Shown: positions 26,644 through 36,512 of the stretch, piece after piece
Numbering within the stretch: position 1 is the first letter of the stretch
Layout: every line of letters begins with the position of its first letter
From: an uncultured Oleispira sp.
Lineage (GTDB): Bacteria > Pseudomonadota > Gammaproteobacteria > Pseudomonadales > Oceanobacteraceae
Length of the DNA stretch: 64,000 nt
Assembly (NCBI GenBank): GCA_913061415.1
Contig: CAJXUD010000003.1
Span: forward strand, 208,316-272,315
Direction: 5' to 3'
Notes under the pieces: generated by a model
What the model saw: only the letters and a program-made list of their open reading frames with translations
The model's database searches: none
Told to the model about the DNA's origin: nothing
Position numbers and translations under genes: made by a program

Positions 26644-26693
26644 GATGCCTCCACAGTGAAGGCATCATACTGAATAACTAAAAAGTTGTCAGC

Positions 26694-28031
26694 TTAACGT
26701 CTTGCCTCACGGCGAACAGCAGAAGTGGTGAAGTCTCTTAATGAATATTCAACCGAATAATTATAAGTGGCGCCACGATCATTATCGATACCTTCTACAA
26801 AATAACGACCATCTTTAAAGTCATAGGTATTTTCTAACGACGTAAACAGCACAGGAACTTCATAATAGTTCATCAAGTGAGCTTCCGTGAACTGCCAAAG
26901 GTTGCCTTCTTCGTCATATTCTTCGGCATAAACAATCGACCAGCTGTCTTCATCAAAGTAATAACGACGCTTAGCATAACGGTGCTGCAAGCCTACACGT
27001 AGTGTCGCTTCAACCACCCAAACGCGGTGAGCTTCATAACGTAATAATTTAGGGTTTAAGTGTGCTGGGCCAGTGATATCTTCAATGGTCAATCCTTCAG
27101 CATTCAAGGCGTAGGAATTATAAGGAATGTACATTTCCTGCTTACCAATCAAATTCCAATCGTAATAGGTCGGCGCACCATTAAACATGTCTACCTGATC
27201 GATTGTACGTAATGAGTTGGTCGCGATATCTGGCGTATCATGATTTAAATCTGGCGTACGACGAACTCGGCGTTGGCCCGGTACATAAATCCATGATTTA
27301 CGAGGTGAGCGAACTTGATCTAATGTTTCGTGAACTAAAGTAATACCACCCGCCTGACTGGAAGGTGCAAGGGTTTTGCGCTTTAAGAAAAAGATTTTGT
27401 TATTCAAGTCAGATGTGGATACTTCAGGATCTGAATAAGCAAAGTAATACTGATAATCACGCAACGTTACCGCACGACTGCCGGCTTCATTTACGCTCAC
27501 CGTTGATGCTTCAAAACTCACAGCTTCGCCACGATAACGAAGTGTATGGTTCCACAAAACTTCTAAACCATCTTTAGGAATAGGGAAAGGAGAACTAATA
27601 CGAGCACCTTCAACACCGGCACCAAATTTCATCAAACTCGCCGTTCCCATGTTTTTCTTAATACCTTCATAAACATAATCAGGATAAGAAGCGGAGCGGT
27701 GCGTTTTATAAATTAGCATTTCCATACTTGGAAATTGTTGCAGTAGTTTTTGACTACCTAAGCTCAAGCGAGCTTTATGCTGCTCAAAATTGTCTTTATT
27801 AATGGAAAATAAAGGCTGATCACGGAAATAAGGATTACTGTGAAATTCTCCAGACTTGTGGCTTTTAGATTTCGTTAAGCCTCCCGTCCAAGATGGAATG
27901 TCTTTGCCATTTCCCATTCGCTCAGCACCGACTGGCGTTAGATCCCCAGACAAGCGATTAGGGCTTTGCTCATCGGCTTGGGCCGCACAGGCAAAACTGA
28001 CAAATAGAAAAGGTAAGACGATTTTTAGCAT
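26694..28031 (-). CDS. DUF1329 family exported protein
   Basis: A 445-residue protein with a signal peptide (MLKIVLPFLFVSFACAAQA) and the DUF1329 body, including GNGKDIPSWTGGL, SWIYVPGQRRVRRTPD and RRYYFDEDSW. DUF1329 proteins resemble outer-membrane lipoproteins of the LolB fold and often sit beside DUF1302 and RND export genes or lipid regulons; here it stands alone. I chose the ATG at 28031 because GGA lies about 9 nt upstream; 28043 is the other option. Confidence 0.83.
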   Translation of the reverse strand: MLKIVLPFLFVSFACAAQADEQSPNRLSGDLTPVGAERMGNGKDIPSWTGGLTKSKSHKSGEFHSNPYFRDQPLFSINKDNFEQHKARLSLGSQKLLQQFPSMEMLIYKTHRSASYPDYVYEGIKKNMGTASLMKFGAGVEGARISSPFPIPKDGLEVLWNHTLRYRGEAVSFEASTVSVNEAGSRAVTLRDYQYYFAYSDPEVSTSDLNNKIFFLKRKTLAPSSQAGGITLVHETLDQVRSPRKSWIYVPGQRRVRRTPDLNHDTPDIATNSLRTIDQVDMFNGAPTYYDWNLIGKQEMYIPYNSYALNAEGLTIEDITGPAHLNPKLLRYEAHRVWVVEATLRVGLQHRYAKRRYYFDEDSWSIVYAEEYDEEGNLWQFTEAHLMNYYEVPVLFTSLENTYDFKDGRYFVEGIDNDRGATYNYSVEYSLRDFTTSAVRREARR

Positions 28032-28220
28032 TTGTTTTTCCATTAATTATAATTAGTGGGCGCAGGCTAATAGCCAAGCACAAGTGGGACAAGTAAAAAC
28101 TGCCTTCCACTACGAAAAGCTACAACTCGTTACACTTAGTCACAATATTAGGGCTTTTATAATAAAAACTAATTACTCTGTATAATATTTAGCTAATAAA
28201 AGCCGTATTGGCAAGTTATC

Positions 28221-28247
28221 AGCTTACTTATATTTGAAAAGTAAGCT
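28221..28247 (-). other. Perfect hairpin touching the TatD stop codon
   Basis: AGCTTACTT and AAGTAAGCT pair perfectly (9 bp, 9-nt loop) and end in the first base of the TatD stop codon. No T-tract follows. A second inverted pair, GGCTTTTAT (28152-28160) with ATAAAAGCC (28196-28204), lies just beyond, around a TATAAT. Confidence 0.55.
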
Positions 28248-29047
28248 CAAATGATTGCCTTCAACCTTGGCATCACAGCATATAAATTATGATTACTGGC
28301 TAAGATCACTTTATCACCATGGCAGTCTTTTAGACTTGCGACCATTTGTGACAATAATAAAAGACTCACTGGAGAATTACGCTGGCCAGCTAAAAAAGCA
28401 GGCTTCATATCCGGCGAGTCAGTTTCTAGCACCAGAGCGTCTAGTGGTAAATTCGCCACAGTTTTACGAAGTTTTAATGCGCGCCCGTGACTAATCGCCC
28501 CACCGATACCTAATTTAAAGCCAAGTTTAATCAACGCTTCACCTTGTTGCAGGCTGCCACTAAACGCATGAATAATACCACCCTGCTTAAACCCAATACG
28601 GCGCACCATAGCGGCGATTTCATCATACGCTTTACGCACATGCAGAATCACTGGCAATTCTAACGTCTTAGCAAGCTGAAACTGCTGCTGGCACAATTCA
28701 ATTTGGCGGGTAAAGGTTTCTTCAGGTAAGACAAAATCCAAACCAAACTCCCCTATTGCGATGGGATGATGGGTTTCGCAAGCGATTGACAATCGTAATA
28801 AATCATCCGCTTCATGCTGATCAATAAAATAAGGATGCAGCCCCAAAGCATAAGCCCAGGGCTTATTACTGCAACCCCCTATTAACGTTGACCAAGTATT
28901 TGCAGTAACACCAGGGATAACCAAACCAACACAGCCCATGCGCGTTAGGAACTGCCAGTGCTGCTCTCTATCGTGATCAAACTGCTGAAAATCAAAGTGA
29001 CAGTGTGAATCAATCCAAGGCGTTATTGCTTTCGGCTCAATACTCAA
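28247..29047 (-). CDS. TatD family metal-dependent hydrolase (YjjV-like)
   Basis: A second TatD-type amidohydrolase, 266 residues, with His15-x-His17 (DSHCHFDF), [25 protein letters not shown] and LETDSPDM. Residue pattern and length are closer to YjjV than to the TatD at 16014. Likely a cytosolic metal-dependent (deoxyribo)nuclease. It begins with TTG at 29047, supported by GGAGG 8 nt upstream, and overlaps the end of msrA by 11 nt, so the two are co-transcribed. Confidence 0.88.
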   Translation of the reverse strand: MSIEPKAITPWIDSHCHFDFQQFDHDREQHWQFLTRMGCVGLVIPGVTANTWSTLIGGCSNKPWAYALGLHPYFIDQHEADDLLRLSIACETHHPIAIGEFGLDFVLPEETFTRQIELCQQQFQLAKTLELPVILHVRKAYDEIAAMVRRIGFKQGGIIHAFSGSLQQGEALIKLGFKLGIGGAISHGRALKLRKTVANLPLDALVLETDSPDMKPAFLAGQRNSPVSLLLLSQMVASLKDCHGDKVILASNHNLYAVMPRLKAII

Positions 29048-29609
29048 GCCCTAAGCCTCCGAGACCACAGTAACCATTGGGATTTTTGGCTAGATATTGC
29101 TGATGGTAATCTTCGGCAAAATAGAAGGTTGGTACGGATAAAATCTCAGTTGTAATGTCAGCGCCAGCCCCTGCTTGAGTGAGCACCTGCTGAAAATGTT
29201 GCTTTGATTGTTGCGCCTGCTCTAGCTGTTCAGCGGTATAAGTATAAATGCCACTGCGATACTGACTACCAACATCGCTTCCTTGCCTGTCACCTTGGGT
29301 TGGATTGTGCGAGGTCCAGAATATCTCTAACAGCTGCTGATAGCTGATTTTCTTAGGGTTAAATATCACTCGTACGACTTCATTGTGGTCGGTTGCACCT
29401 GAGCAGACCTGTTTATAGGTTGGATTTTCAACCGAACCCGCTGCGTAACCTACTGAAGTTGCATACACACCTTCAAGCTGCCAGAACTTGCGCTCTGCTC
29501 CCCAAAAGCAGCCTAGACCAAATAGGGCGTATTCCATTCCTTCTGGTAAGTTATCCACATTAGTTGCGTGTACAAAATGTAATTGAGCATGAGGCATTGT
29601 GCTAGACAT
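29037..29609 (-). CDS. msrA: Peptide methionine sulfoxide reductase A
   Basis: MsrA reduces methionine-S-sulfoxide in proteins and free methionine. The active-site motif GCFWG is at residues 33-37 with the nucleophile Cys34, followed by the family block [19 protein letters not shown] and DHNEVV. The C-terminal GYCGLGGLG contains the resolving cysteine. The 190-residue length is normal, with no lipoprotein signal, so it is cytosolic. It overlaps the downstream TatD gene by 11 nt. Confidence 0.95.
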   Translation of the reverse strand: MSSTMPHAQLHFVHATNVDNLPEGMEYALFGLGCFWGAERKFWQLEGVYATSVGYAAGSVENPTYKQVCSGATDHNEVVRVIFNPKKISYQQLLEIFWTSHNPTQGDRQGSDVGSQYRSGIYTYTAEQLEQAQQSKQHFQQVLTQAGAGADITTEILSVPTFYFAEDYHQQYLAKNPNGYCGLGGLGLEY

Positions 29610-29645
29610 ATTGATTTCCTATGTAGATTTGGATTATTAACAGCC

Positions 29646-29677
29646 AAAAAAAAGGCCATAACGAAAACGCTATGACC
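29646..29677 (-). terminator. Terminator of the acyl-CoA dehydrogenase gene
   Basis: On the minus strand GGTCATAGCG pairs with CGTTATGGCC (two wobbles) around TTTT and is followed by eight T residues. It separates the dehydrogenase gene from msrA. Confidence 0.88.
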
Positions 29678-29731
29678 CAAAATATAACATAGAGTGCAGT
29701 GTGTTGTGTCTAACTCTAATAGACCAAGCGA

Positions 29732-31540
29732 TTAATCTAAGAAAGAAAAATCATCTTCGTTCATTTGCATCAAGCTCTTAGGATCTTTAACCATCATTTT
29801 GGCGTGACCTTTAGCACGAGGCAACATACGTTCAAAGTAGAATTCAGCAGTTTGGATCTTGGCTTTATAGAACGCTAAATCCCCCTCGCCTTTTTCCAGT
29901 TTCTGATACGCTGTTTCTGCCATCATTGCCCAGTAATACGCTAAGCAGTTATAACCAGAGTACATCAGGTAATCAACCGATGCTGATCCGACCATGTCAC
30001 GATTTTTAGAGGCTTTAAACGCAATGCGGTAGTTGTTAATTTTCCAACCCAACATTTGACGCTTAAGCGGCTTAATGAACTTCTTCATTTCTGGGCGCTT
30101 AGTGGCCTTAGTGAACTCAGCCACTTTATCAGCATAGACATTGAAGGACTTAAACTTGCCTAATAGCATCTTACGACCTAAGAGATCTAATGCCTGAATA
30201 CCGGTTGTGCCTTCATACAACTTAGAGATCTGAGCGTCACGAACGATTTGTTCCATGCCCCATTCTTTAATGAAGCCGTGACCACCATAAACTTGAACAC
30301 CGTGGTTCGCTGCTTCATAGCCTAATTCTGTTAAGAAGGCTTTTAGGACAGGCGTTAAGAAACCTAGCTCATCATCATATTTCTCATAGCCTTCGGTATC
30401 ACCAGCATTATGCGCTGCAGTCATTAAATCTGCGATACGCGCTGCGTTATAAACCATCGCACGGCCGCCTTCTGCGATCGCTTTTTGGGTTAATAGCATA
30501 CGACGCACATCTGGGTGAACCATCAAGGTATCCGCAACCTTGTCAGGATCTTTTTTACCAGTTAACGCGCGCATCGAACGACGGTCTTTGGCGTAAGGTA
30601 AAGCACCTTGGAAAGACAGCTCAGCAGAAGCAACACCTTGAATCGAGGTACCAATACGCGCCGTATTCATAAAGGTGAACATGCACATTAGGCCTTTATT
30701 TTCAGGGCCGATCAAAAAACCTTTGGCGTTATCAAAGTTCATCACGCAAGTAGACGATGCGTGAATCCCCATTTTTTCTTCAATTGAACCACAGGTTACT
30801 GGGTTGCGATCACCCAAGGTACCGTCAGCATTTACATTGAATTTTGGCACAATAAATAATGAAATACCGCGTGTGCCTTCTGGCGCGCCCGGCAAACGTG
30901 CCAATACGATGTGAACAATGTTTTCAGTTAAGTCATGCTCACCCGAAGAGATAAAGATTTTAGTACCAGTGATGTTAAAAGAACCATCCCCATTTGGCTC
31001 TGCCTTGGTTTTAACCTGGCCTAAATCTGTTCCACACTGTGGCTCAGTCAAGCACATAGTGCCCATCCAGCGACCATCAGACAGTGGCACAAAGAATTCT
31101 TGCTTCTGCTCTTCAGTTCCGTGCATCCAAATAGTATTCATCGCACCCAGCGACAAACCAGGATACATACCCCAAGACCAGTTAGCGGTACCAATCATTT
31201 CTGATTTCGCCAATGCCAACGACATAGGAAGACCCTGACCACCATATTCAACCGGCGTCGCCATCGACTGCCAGCCGCCTTCAACATATTGCTGGTAGGC
31301 TTCTTTAAAGCCTTTTGGCGTAGTCACTTCACCGTTATCAAAGGTACAGCCGTCATCACCACTCTGGTATAACGGAGCAATCACGTCTTCAGAAAAAGAA
31401 GCCGCGGCTTCTAGAATCATATCGACCATTTCTGGGGTCGCTTCATCACCACCAGGAATGGTCTGATAATGTTCTTGAAAGTTGTAAACATCGTTCATTA
31501 AGAACTTAATGTCTTTTACAGGAGCTTTGTATTGAACCAT
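29732..31540 (-). CDS. Acyl-CoA dehydrogenase (long FadE/DmdC type)
   Basis: This 602-residue FAD enzyme oxidises an acyl-CoA to the 2-enoyl-CoA, the first step of beta-oxidation. The N-terminal helical domain is followed by MCLTEPQCGTDLG (FAD contacts), KIFISSGEHD, and the C-terminal VQVYGGHGFIKEWG and YEGTTGIQALDLLGRK. A C-terminal extension of ~130 residues matches the DmdC-type acyl-CoA dehydrogenase family. It is a paralogue of the gene at 50939. Transcribed alone, with a terminator. Chain-length preference cannot be told. Confidence 0.92.
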   Translation of the reverse strand: MVQYKAPVKDIKFLMNDVYNFQEHYQTIPGGDEATPEMVDMILEAAASFSEDVIAPLYQSGDDGCTFDNGEVTTPKGFKEAYQQYVEGGWQSMATPVEYGGQGLPMSLALAKSEMIGTANWSWGMYPGLSLGAMNTIWMHGTEEQKQEFFVPLSDGRWMGTMCLTEPQCGTDLGQVKTKAEPNGDGSFNITGTKIFISSGEHDLTENIVHIVLARLPGAPEGTRGISLFIVPKFNVNADGTLGDRNPVTCGSIEEKMGIHASSTCVMNFDNAKGFLIGPENKGLMCMFTFMNTARIGTSIQGVASAELSFQGALPYAKDRRSMRALTGKKDPDKVADTLMVHPDVRRMLLTQKAIAEGGRAMVYNAARIADLMTAAHNAGDTEGYEKYDDELGFLTPVLKAFLTELGYEAANHGVQVYGGHGFIKEWGMEQIVRDAQISKLYEGTTGIQALDLLGRKMLLGKFKSFNVYADKVAEFTKATKRPEMKKFIKPLKRQMLGWKINNYRIAFKASKNRDMVGSASVDYLMYSGYNCLAYYWAMMAETAYQKLEKGEGDLAFYKAKIQTAEFYFERMLPRAKGHAKMMVKDPKSLMQMNEDDFSFLD

Positions 31541-31955
31541 GGGAAAACCTTTTAAATTGAATAAGCTTTAACAAAAAGCACTAAAAATGTTCGCGATAAA
31601 CTATGTATCAATCCCTGTACTCTTCCTTAGGCAAAGGACTTATGAAACTCAAGCGAACTAATGATCAACCTGATTATTACAGTTTGTTACAAAAAGACAT
31701 TGGCTAGTAAGCCCAGTATTCTCGTCTTAAGAGCAAGAGTTAACAATAAGCCACTTTAGAAGCCCTGAGTGATTACTCAAGACACAATCCAGCTCTAATT
31801 AATGCAGTGAGAGCATTTTCAACTATTCGCGCGCCATCACACTGGCATGCCATTTAACATCATATAAAAAGGCATAACCCAATTTGTAATTTATCGCCAT
31901 ACTCAATATGGTATAGAAGTTGACCATTCACTCGAAAATTCATGAGAAGGTATTA
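31541..31955. other. Intergenic region between acyl-CoA dehydrogenase and BCCT genes
   Basis: This 415-bp divergent region must hold two promoters. The only coding possibility I see is a 21-codon frame at 31642-31707 on the plus strand (MKLKRTNDQPDYYSLLQKDI..), with AGGA 5 nt before its ATG. I could not support it further, and it may be chance. Confidence 0.3.
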
Positions 31956-33566
31956 ATGCCGATTCAAAACAGCTCTGGTAAAGACAACTCCAGTACCGAT
32001 AAGTACAGTATCGAGAATACCGACTATACCGTCGGTCAAGATAACATTCAGAAATGGGGATTTGATGTCCATAACGCGGTATTCAGTATTAGCGCCGGCC
32101 TTATTCTTATTTTCTTAATTGCCGTATTAGCAACCGATCCCGCGGCGGCTAAATCACTACTCGATGGCCTAAAGTGGGACATCATTAAATCGTTTGATGC
32201 ATTCTTCATGTGGTCCGCTAACTTTTTTGTCGTTTTCTGTATTGTTCTAGCACTGTCTCCGTGGGGAAAAATCCGCCTAGGTGGCGTAGAATCTAAAACA
32301 GAACATTCAACACTGACGTGGCTAGCCATGCTGTTCTCTGCAGGCATGGGCATCGGTCTTATGTTCTGGGGCGTAGCTGAACCTGTCGCCTACTTCACTG
32401 GCTGGTATGAAACACCACTCGGCGTAACACCCAATACACCCGAAGCCGTCGACATGGCTTTAGGCGCAACGATGTATCACTGGGGCCTTCACCCTTGGTC
32501 TATTTATGGAGTGGTCGCACTGTCACTGGCCTTTTTCACCTATAACAAAGGCTTACCCCTTTCCATGCGCTCTGTTTTTTATCCTATTTTAGGGGATCGC
32601 ACTTGGGGCTGGCCTGGACACATCATCGATATCCTAGCGGTATTGGCAACCCTATTCGGCCTAGCCACTTCTCTTGGCTTAGGTGCGCAACAAGCGTCTG
32701 CCGGTATTGAGCACGTTTTTGGTCTTTCTGGCGGCATTGGTTTACAGATTATCGTGATTATCGCCGTTACTTTATTGGCGATTGTTTCAGTCATACGAGG
32801 TCTTGATGGCGGCGTTAAATTACTTTCAAACGTTAATATGATTATTGCTTTTTGCTTATTGATGTTTGTTATTGCGCTAGCGTTTGCCGTATCTATGGGC
32901 ACCATTCCTCAAACCATTATTGCTTATGTGCAAAATATCATTCCGCTTTCAAACCCACATGGTCGCCCAGATGAAGCGTGGCTACAGGGCTGGACAGTGT
33001 TTTACTGGGCTTGGTGGATTTCCTGGTCTCCTTTTGTTGGCATGTTTATCGCGCGCATTTCTAAAGGACGTAGTGTAAGAGAATTCGTTACTGCAGTGCT
33101 ATTAGTACCAACAGCAGTAACTGTAATATGGATGTCGGTTTATGGCGGCATTGCCATTGAACAAGTACAAAATGGTATCGGTGCACTCGGTACAGAAGGT
33201 CTTACCTCCGTACCTTTAGCCATGTTCCAAATGTTTGATGAAATGGCACTCGGTTCGATCCTGTCTGTAATAGCGATCATACTGGTACTTGTTTTCTTTA
33301 TTACATCTTCGGACTCTGGCTCTTTGGTAATCGATAGTATTACCGCAGGCGGTAAGATTGATGCACCTGTGCCACAGCGTATTTTTTGGGCATCGGTTGA
33401 AGGAGCCATCGCAATTGCTTTGTTATGGATCGGCGGTACAGAGGCAATTCAAGCGTTACAAGCAGGTGCTATTTCGACCGGTTTGCCTTTCACCTTTGTA
33501 TTATTGCTGATGTGCCTTTCACTCTTAATGGGCATGCGCACAGAGGTAAAAGTAAAAGGCTACTAG
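31956..33566 (+). CDS. BCCT family betaine/choline/carnitine transporter
   Basis: A 536-residue inner-membrane protein with about 12 helices. The BCCT signatures GMGIGLMFWGVAEP and WAWWISWSPFVGMFIARISKGR are intact, the latter with the tryptophans that bind trimethylammonium groups. It should take up an osmoprotectant such as glycine betaine with Na+ or H+. I chose the ATG at 31956 because AGAAGG lies 6 nt upstream; a TTG at 31920 would add 12 residues. The C-terminus is short, without a long osmosensing tail. Its last codons are duplicated after the stop (16-bp repeat). Confidence 0.92.
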   Translation: MPIQNSSGKDNSSTDKYSIENTDYTVGQDNIQKWGFDVHNAVFSISAGLILIFLIAVLATDPAAAKSLLDGLKWDIIKSFDAFFMWSANFFVVFCIVLALSPWGKIRLGGVESKTEHSTLTWLAMLFSAGMGIGLMFWGVAEPVAYFTGWYETPLGVTPNTPEAVDMALGATMYHWGLHPWSIYGVVALSLAFFTYNKGLPLSMRSVFYPILGDRTWGWPGHIIDILAVLATLFGLATSLGLGAQQASAGIEHVFGLSGGIGLQIIVIIAVTLLAIVSVIRGLDGGVKLLSNVNMIIAFCLLMFVIALAFAVSMGTIPQTIIAYVQNIIPLSNPHGRPDEAWLQGWTVFYWAWWISWSPFVGMFIARISKGRSVREFVTAVLLVPTAVTVIWMSVYGGIAIEQVQNGIGALGTEGLTSVPLAMFQMFDEMALGSILSVIAIILVLVFFITSSDSGSLVIDSITAGGKIDAPVPQRIFWASVEGAIAIALLWIGGTEAIQALQAGAISTGLPFTFVLLLMCLSLLMGMRTEVKVKGY

Positions 33567-33582
33567 AGTAAAAGGCTACTAG
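33551..33582 (+). repeat. 16-bp direct repeat spanning the BCCT stop codon
   Basis: AGTAAAAGGCTACTAG occurs at 33551-33566, including the stop codon, and again unchanged at 33567-33582. Confidence 0.92.
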
Positions 33583-33604
33583 AGATAGCAGCTTGTTCAA
33601 AATA

Positions 33605-33630
33605 GACGTTTATTAGAAATAATAAACGTC
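33605..33630 (+). other. GAAA-loop hairpin after the BCCT gene
   Basis: GACGTTTATTA and TAATAAACGTC form a perfect 11-bp stem closed by a GAAA tetraloop. There is no T-tract; the real terminator follows at 33635. It might stabilise the 3' end of the message. Confidence 0.6.
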
Positions 33631-33634
33631 GCTC

Positions 33635-33684
33635 AAGCCAGTCAGTTCGCTCATCAATACCAGAGCGCCCTGACTGGCTTTTTT
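33635..33684 (+). terminator. BCCT terminator overlapping the end of the convergent exonuclease gene
   Basis: AAGCCAGTCAG (33635-33645) pairs perfectly with CTGACTGGCTT (33670-33680), followed by more T residues. The right arm lies inside the last codons of the convergent exonuclease gene. Confidence 0.75.
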
Positions 33685-34367
33685 GTTAGTTGATGATTAG
33701 CAATCTGCGCTTGTAATAACTCTGCCGTCGCCAAGGCATCAACCAGGGCATTATGATTTTCATAAGCCGGTAAATGATAACGCTCACGCGCATACAATAA
33801 ACGTAAAGACGGTAACTGCTTATTCATAAAGCGAGCCATTAACGTCTGATTTTCACGTAGGTATCGTGCTTCTATTTCCAAGGTATCAATCACTGGAAAC
33901 AAAAAGTTCTGCTGGCATAATTCCGCCACCGCGGTACGCATAAACTCTCGTTCCATATAGCGGTAATGAACGACCACCTGCTTTCCTTGTAAGCTCTCCA
34001 TTATTTCGGGCAAGACTGATTTAAGCGAAGGCGCTTGTGCGACATCGGTATGAGTAATGCCATGAACCATAACAGACTCAGGCGTTAATCGATGACTACT
34101 CACGACCCAATGCTTAGCCTTAGCCAGGTAAATTCTTTGATGATCAAAAGGCACCAAACCAATACTGACAATGTCATCTTGCTGTGCATTTAACCCCGTT
34201 GTTTCTATATCTAAGGCGACAAAGTCTGTCGCCCCTATAGTTTGCTGCGGATCCAATAATGGCTGATGGTAAAAAGTATCCAAAGACTCTAACAGGCTTT
34301 CCTGCACTTGCTCAGAATAAAATTCATCCCAGTCATTAGGAATGACTTGATAGGGCAATAACGCCAT
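33654..34367 (-). CDS. DnaQ-like 3'-5' exonuclease
   Basis: The 237-residue protein has an exonuclease domain from residue ~48. Exo I is ALDIETTGL with Asp53 and Glu55, Exo II lies in VVHYRYMEREF, and Exo III is ENHNALVDALATAEL with the His and Asp. It should remove nucleotides from 3' ends. The first ~45 residues are a helical extension. It is 19 nt downstream of the cNMP-CBS-DUF294 gene, a pairing conserved in several gammaproteobacteria, suggesting a shared role. Its last codons contain the terminator arm of the convergent transporter gene. Confidence 0.87.
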   Translation of the reverse strand: MALLPYQVIPNDWDEFYSEQVQESLLESLDTFYHQPLLDPQQTIGATDFVALDIETTGLNAQQDDIVSIGLVPFDHQRIYLAKAKHWVVSSHRLTPESVMVHGITHTDVAQAPSLKSVLPEIMESLQGKQVVVHYRYMEREFMRTAVAELCQQNFLFPVIDTLEIEARYLRENQTLMARFMNKQLPSLRLLYARERYHLPAYENHNALVDALATAELLQAQIANHQLTKKPVRALWY

Positions 34368-34386
34368 TTAACTTAGCCTTTTTAAC

Positions 34387-36276
34387 TTAACCCTTCTGAT
34401 GAGCGGTATAGCGAAACTTTAAGAATTTTTGTGCGCTGCTTAATACTTGAAATGCCTCTTTCAAACCTCGACGCTCTTTACTCGAAAGCATCTCAGGTTC
34501 AACGGTATTATCCGCATCCTCTCCCGCCTCTACTGCAGCGACCTGCTGGCGAATGCGTATCATCGATAAGTACTCGAGCGCATCGGAAATTTCTGCTGTC
34601 TTACCTTCTGGCAATAACGACGACTGCGCAAGATCATCCAAGCGATCAAATGAGTTTTGCGATAACGAGCCTTCTGCCAACGCATGCACTCGAATCACAT
34701 CGACCATGGGTGCAGTGCCTCGGCGCTTTAGATTTAAACTAAAACGCTGACGTCCGTCTTTCTCTAAAACAAAATCTTTAAAGAACCCTAACGGCGGTGT
34801 TCGATTCATCGCATTACGTGATAAGGCTGCCAAAAAAGCAGGATTCTTTTTTGCCTTACCCACAATAAAACGCGTCAGTTGCTCGGCCCAAGCAACCTTG
34901 CCATCAACGCCATCTAAGTCAAAAAAGATGGAAGCATTTAAGAGCGCTTGCGGATTAGGTTTTTCAATCCACTGACTAAACTGCTCTTTCCATTCTTTTA
35001 AGGTCAAACGCCACTTGGGGTTAGAAGCCATGATGTCACCATCGCAATAGGTATAACCACAAGCATCGAGTCCATCGCAGACAAAATTAGCCAGTTGCTT
35101 AAAGTATTCACCATGATCGGCAGCTCGATAATCTTGAGATAAAATCATCGCATTATCTTGATCAGTGACTAAAAGCTGCTCTTCTCTTGCCATTGAACCT
35201 AGTGCAAGAAAACAATACGGCACCGGGGGAGGCCCTAGTTTTTCCTCGGCCAGTTGTAATAGCCGCTGTTTAAACGTTCGCCCTATCACCGACATCGCAT
35301 TACCGATCATGTGTGAGTTAGCACCTTCTTTTTGCATGCGCACCATCACCGAGGCAACCTGCGCCGACAGCTCTGCTAAACCCTCAACGGTCTCTTGCAA
35401 TAAAATACCCCGCACCAATAGCAAACTACTCTGCGATTCATACTGCACAATATCGTTGAGCGCAACGATACCAATGACTTTATCATGCTTAACTAAAGGC
35501 AAATGATGAACGTTGTGTCGCAACATGAGCAGCTTGGCCTCATACACATACGCATCATGAACAAGAGTGATTAGGTCTGTCGACATAACATCTCGCAAAG
35601 GGGTATCAAACGACAACCCTTCCGCTAAAACACGCACCCTCAAATCTCGATCGGTCACAATACCAATCGGCAACGAAACACTATTAATGCCATCAAGGTC
35701 TTCCTTAACTTGATCAAAAACGACGATCGAAGAGACATTATGCTCGGTCATTTTTTTAGCGCATTCCCCGACCGTCGCATCAGCGCCCAAATACGCAGGG
35801 TCATGCTGAGTAATGTCGCGTACTCTTACGCTGGTCATATCATTATTATCATTCTGGCTCTGTACTTCTTGTTGCAGAGTCGAATGTTCATTTACCTCAA
35901 AATAGTCGCTAAAATCCGCAATACGATCACATAAATCAAAAAACTTTTCGGCAGGAATACGATAAATCAAGGTATCTTCTATGGCCCGAACGGGGTAGCG
36001 AACACGACCGTTTAACAAAATGCTCATCTGCCCAAAGACATCACCCGACTCCAAGCGATTGTATAATTCTCCTGTGCGGCGAAACACCTCAACCGAACCA
36101 GAACGAATCATATACAAGGCATCTATTGACGCTCCATGCTCTAATATTTCACTCTGTGCTTGAAAATAGCTGACTTCAATTTGGCCGCACATTGCCGCAA
36201 CATCTTCTGCTGACAAGCTGTCAAAAGGTTCGTACGCACTGACGAATGTAATGATGTCTTGAATCTCAATTGACAT
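34387..36276 (-). CDS. cNMP-binding/CBS/DUF294 nucleotidyltransferase-like regulator
   Basis: The 629-residue cytosolic protein has four parts: a cyclic-nucleotide-binding domain (~15-125, with GSVEVFRRTGE and GDVFGQMSIL), a CBS pair (~150-290), the DUF294 nucleotidyltransferase-like domain (ALGSMAREEQLLVTDQDNAM near residues 360-380, a G-S-x9-D-x-D motif as in GlnD), and a DUF294 C-terminal domain. It probably senses a nucleotide and modifies or controls a partner. The exonuclease gene 19 nt downstream is the obvious candidate. Confidence 0.87.
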   Translation of the reverse strand: MSIEIQDIITFVSAYEPFDSLSAEDVAAMCGQIEVSYFQAQSEILEHGASIDALYMIRSGSVEVFRRTGELYNRLESGDVFGQMSILLNGRVRYPVRAIEDTLIYRIPAEKFFDLCDRIADFSDYFEVNEHSTLQQEVQSQNDNNDMTSVRVRDITQHDPAYLGADATVGECAKKMTEHNVSSIVVFDQVKEDLDGINSVSLPIGIVTDRDLRVRVLAEGLSFDTPLRDVMSTDLITLVHDAYVYEAKLLMLRHNVHHLPLVKHDKVIGIVALNDIVQYESQSSLLLVRGILLQETVEGLAELSAQVASVMVRMQKEGANSHMIGNAMSVIGRTFKQRLLQLAEEKLGPPPVPYCFLALGSMAREEQLLVTDQDNAMILSQDYRAADHGEYFKQLANFVCDGLDACGYTYCDGDIMASNPKWRLTLKEWKEQFSQWIEKPNPQALLNASIFFDLDGVDGKVAWAEQLTRFIVGKAKKNPAFLAALSRNAMNRTPPLGFFKDFVLEKDGRQRFSLNLKRRGTAPMVDVIRVHALAEGSLSQNSFDRLDDLAQSSLLPEGKTAEISDALEYLSMIRIRQQVAAVEAGEDADNTVEPEMLSSKERRGLKEAFQVLSSAQKFLKFRYTAHQKG

Positions 36277-36428
36277 GCCTAAGCCCTACTTATTTTAAAC
36301 GGTTCGGTTTAGTGACTGAATCAAACATAATGGCCTTTTGCAGCGGCGCTGACCACCTTTCTGAGACTTTTAATACTGTATTTTCAATCGACTAATCAAG
36401 CAGTACGCTCTCACTGTTTTGCAAGCAT

Positions 36429-36463
36429 AAAAAAACCCAGTTTATTTCTAAACTGGGTTCTTT
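36429..36463 (-). terminator. Terminator of the fadD-like gene
   Basis: AACCCAGTTTA pairs perfectly with TAAACTGGGTT around TTTC. On the minus strand seven T residues follow. Confidence 0.9.
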
Positions 36464-36512
36464 ATAAACAAAGCAAACCGTTAATGCATTCGCAAAACCG
36501 CTAAACTATAAC

